DNA from: Saccoglossus kowalevskii
Taxonomy: Eukaryota > Hemichordata > Enteropneusta > Harrimaniidae
Direction: 5' to 3'
Assembly (NCBI RefSeq): GCF_000003605.2
Contig: NW_003155748.1
Coordinates: 173,379 to 209,518 of the forward strand
Length of the DNA: 36,140 nucleotides
This document shows, piece after piece, positions 34,501 to 36,140 of this stretch. The translations under genes and the position numbers were made by a program. The notes under the pieces are model-generated. The model searched no databases. It had not been told where the DNA came from and worked only from the letters and a program-made list of their open reading frames with translations. Positions within the stretch are counted from its first letter, which is position 1. The number at the start of each line of letters is the position of its first letter.

Positions 34501-34704
34501 AAGTTTTTCTCTAAAATCAACTGAAGGTTGTGAAATGACCAACTGTTTCTTTTATTCATTATATAGAATAGCGACGTTGGATACTGTGATCTTGGTGGAT
34601 CTTATGCTGGACCTACTCAGAACAGACTTTTCAGGATTGCCAAGGAAGTTGATGTAGATAATTACATATTACCTGATAAAGACCAAAGTGTTTGGTTAGA
34701 GAAT
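25534..34704 (+). CDS. Monoamine oxidase, N-terminal part (first three coding exons; continues beyond the window)
   Basis: Flavin enzyme that oxidatively deaminates biogenic amines at the outer mitochondrial membrane, using covalently bound FAD. Splicing 25534-25582, 33753-33847 and 34567-34704 gives 94 uninterrupted residues. The FAD-binding Rossmann motif is [10 protein letters not shown] (residues 8-17), with Glu35 in [16 protein letters not shown] as the ribose-binding acidic residue. [13 protein letters not shown] (56-68) is almost the same as in vertebrate MAO-A/B and separates it from polyamine and lysine-specific oxidases. The short N-terminus (MANNKHD) resembles MAO-B. The ATG has A at -3 and G at +4. 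Intron phases are 1, 0 and 0, and exon sizes of 95 and 138 bp match, from memory, vertebrate MAO exons 2 and 3. The substrate and flavin-attachment domains and the C-terminal anchor lie outside the window. No MAO-A or -B orthology is implied, since that split is a vertebrate one. Confidence 0.93.
26522..26544. repeat. (TA)n microsatellite
   Basis: About 11 uninterrupted TA repeats in intron 1 of monoamine oxidase. Confidence 0.95.
26768..26940 (-). mobile_element. Short inverted-repeat element, TACTGTA family (copy B)
   Basis: On the minus strand it starts TACTGTAAAATATTTTATTT and continues 'tcgcttggaattaattttcg', 'cagtgaaaataaaatccagc' and 'ttcaacttgtcaaaattcag', matching copies A and C. 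The distal end (about 26768-26797) is poorly conserved, so that boundary is approximate. Confidence 0.7.
28716..28898. mobile_element. MITE with TACCGTAAAATCTGTATTAG ends
   Basis: The left end, TACCGTAAAATCTGTATTAG continuing agaagccgc-like, is repeated in reverse complement at the right end with one or two mismatches. The outer TA is consistent with a TA target duplication. Internal copies of 'taatagaa.c.gcatcc' occur at about 28749 and 28821. 183 bp, non-coding. Confidence 0.8.
30201..30434 (+). repeat. Intron duplication, unit X copy 1
   Basis: The stretch from 'agtcttctccaaaaaccaca' through 'cctgtatttttaattgaaat', 'cacttggatatcataatgtc' and 'gcagctttttgcacatttgt' recurs at 32067-32297 with small differences. 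Confidence 0.85.
31756..31850 (+). repeat. Intron duplication, unit Y copy 1
   Basis: 'acaggtttgatggatttt', 'atgtcacta', 'aactatggggtaaa' and 'ctgtacctgc.tgttactgg' recur at 32303-32385. Confidence 0.8.
32067..32385 (+). repeat. Intron duplication, units X and Y adjoining
   Basis: Here copy 2 of X (32067-32297) is followed directly by copy 2 of Y (32303-32385). On the left the two units are 1.3 kb apart. This suggests either one repeat element that contains both parts and was later interrupted in the first copy, or a duplication with deletion. No ends with terminal repeats are clear. Confidence 0.75.
33753..33847 (+). CDS. Monoamine oxidase coding exon 2
   Basis: Completes Gly17 and encodes residues 18-48 ([20 protein letters not shown]...YTIH). 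Flanked by AG at 33751-33752 and GTACGT at 33848. 95 bp, phase 1 in and phase 0 out. Confidence 0.95.
33848..34566 (+). other. Monoamine oxidase intron 2 (719 bp)
   Basis: GTACGT...tatatAG. It holds MITE copy C; otherwise no feature seen. Confidence 0.9.
33965..34170. mobile_element. Short inverted-repeat element, TACTGTA family (copy C)
   Basis: Left end TACTGTAAAATACTTTATTT, right end on the other strand TACTTTAAATTACTTTATTT. At 206 bp this is the longest and best defined copy. Subterminal 'cagtgaaaataaa.tcca' motifs recur inside. Confidence 0.75.
34567..34704 (+). CDS. Monoamine oxidase coding exon 3
   Basis: Encodes residues 49-94 ([20 protein letters not shown]...VWLEN). AG at 34565-34566, donor GTAAGT at 34705. 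138 bp, phase 0 at both ends. Confidence 0.95.
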
Positions 34705-35516
34705 GTAAGTTAATGTATATTTCTATTTATTTATTTATTTCATTAAGTTTGTTCACTGGCATTCAAACTATTAAATACGATTTAAAAATGTATCACGTTT
34801 TTGTGTCACATAATTGTTTATTTTGAATTTTTAGATTATTTGAGGAATATTTTTGGAGAAAAAAACTGTTTAAAAACATGTAAAAATGGGCTTCTTTGGA
34901 AATATTTCCCAAGGATTTCATGTTAACGTCTTTAGTGCCATGCAACATTTGTCTCGATACATAATTTAAAATAAATCCGCATAGTTTTACTCATATTTTT
35001 TCTTCTCCAAAAATTTTGACTAATAGCCATTAATTAAGTCTATTTGGTCCAACATTAGCAAAGGAATTATAGAATAATACATAAATGTCTGTAAAATCTT
35101 ATTGCATTCATTCGCTAGTGTGTAATGTGTAAATAGCTGATTTTAACATAGAGCTCTATGGAACAGATGCGAGTTTCCTCCCACCCCAAACGCCCTCTAC
35201 AGTTCAATTTCCTATCACATAACTCAATTAATATTTAATTTAATGTATTTTGATGTGTACAATGAGTGAAGAATAATTTGTGAAGAATTGCTTTTCAAAA
35301 TTCAATTATTTATTACCGGTAAAATTAATGTCTTTTTCTGTTTTAAGAATTCCTGCCGAAAGGGAGTCATCTAATGTGTTGTAAATCACATGATGTACTG
35401 GTTTTAGTAGTTCTGGTTATCGCTTTCAAAAAACCATCATTTTTCTTGTCAAAAATATTTAACATTTTTCTGTATTTCCTTTGTCACTTTTTTGACTAAA
35501 TGGCGATTTCCAAAGA
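34705..35516 (+). other. Monoamine oxidase intron 3, first part
   Basis: AT-rich DNA. I looked for the next exon (expected to start with a GK.YPF-like peptide) and did not find it, so intron 3 seems to run past the right edge. Confidence 0.7.
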
Positions 35517-35711
35517 CACTGTAAAATGCCTAATTTTCACTGGGTTTAAATTTTGCGTATATTTAGTGGGTTTTAAATTCACGCTTTTATCAGTTAGATA
35601 ATGTGTTCCGTGCTAATTTTTACATATTCACTGGGTTTTAATTTAGTGCATTTTTCAGTCAGCGAAATAAGCAAAATTAAAACCCAGTGAATATTTAACC
35701 CCTTTACAGTA
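35517..35711. mobile_element. MITE with CACTGTAAAAT...ACAGTA ends
   Basis: The left end is CACTGTAAAATGCCTAATTT then 'tcactgggttt'. The right end on the other strand is TACTGTAAAGGGGTTAAATA then 'ttcactgggtttt'. Arms of about 40 bp with mismatches, total 195 bp. It shares the terminal CTGTAAA with the TACTGTA family, but the interior differs. Confidence 0.75.
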
Positions 35712-36140
35712 TGTAATTTGGAGAAAAGTGACTATAAAGTTGAATCTTGCAAATTTATTTGCTTTGATGACTGTGTTTTCCTTTTGGGCAAAAATAGTTA
35801 ACAATGAGAAGAAAACTACACAACAATTAAGAAAAATTAATATTCTCTGTATATATTTTGAGTCAGGATCATAATTGATGTAATATGACTTATTGATATT
35901 ATTCATTTTTACCTTGCCCGTAACATCAAAGATGGAAGGGAAAGGTATATTAAGGGAAAAATTTCTGTCCGGCATTGTCGTCGTCGTCGTTGTCGTCATC
36001 GTTAATAATGTTATTGTGTGCACAATAACTTTACTAATTCTATTCCAAACTTTATCAAACTTGGTCACCTTATTCATGAGTATAAAGTCTGCCCTGGGTA
36101 TGAAGAACAGATGTCCTGTATGAAAATATCACGCAAAAAT
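35712..36140 (+). other. Monoamine oxidase intron 3, continued
   Basis: AT-rich DNA with a (gtc)n tract near 35976-35996. The 140-codon minus-strand frame 35655-36077 begins with low-complexity Thr codons from that tract, overlaps the MITE end, and resembles no known protein; I do not call it. Confidence 0.5.

Noticed and set aside
35655-36077. 140-codon minus-strand open frame
   Set aside because: It is low complexity near its start, overlaps a MITE end, lies antisense in an intron, and shows no domain.

Overview
This is an AT-rich nuclear window from an animal. Genes are sparse and split by GT-AG introns, and most of the DNA is simple repeats and decayed transposable elements. The two recognisable genes are an alpha-2,8-sialyltransferase of the ST8Sia I/V/VI type and a vertebrate-like monoamine oxidase. 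Together they suggest an invertebrate deuterostome (hemichordate, cephalochordate or echinoderm). I lean towards a hemichordate on general character only, without proof. A run of 50 Ns marks a draft-assembly gap.

Layout. 1-9189: no recognised gene. It holds an unexplained coding-like minus-strand stretch (4-372), small inverted-repeat elements (1017-1167, 6418-6899), an interspersed repeat that recurs at 13330, a 'gtccgtgcgt'-type repeat block (4210-4990), a 102-bp tandem duplication (6921-7123) and a 21/25-bp minisatellite (8449-8974). 9190-10429: terminal exon of the sialyltransferase, with the whole 387-codon reading frame in one exon. 10572-11057: a TTAA-bounded inverted-repeat element. 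11164-11213: gap, running into a 42-bp minisatellite (11214-12270). 12300-25450: gene-poor. It holds a LINE 3' fragment on the minus strand (14826-15057), a second copy of the 7.4-kb interspersed repeat (15285-15990), a pogo/Tigger-like end (17886), a 24-bp minisatellite (23831-24600) and a roughly 0.5-kb inverted-repeat element (24638-25148). 25534 to the right edge: first three coding exons of monoamine oxidase. Its 8.2-kb first intron carries further elements and an internal duplication, and the gene continues past the window.

The two genes are on the same strand and 15 kb apart. Nothing suggests they work together: one is a Golgi glycan-sialylating enzyme, the other a flavoprotein amine oxidase. 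I found no convincing novel multi-gene system. The most interesting material is a set of short non-autonomous DNA transposons whose ends resemble each other (T)ACTGTAAAA / TACCGTAAAA, a possible minisatellite 'seed' inside an inverted repeat 7 kb from the full array, and a single-exon sialyltransferase with substitutions in otherwise conserved motif positions.
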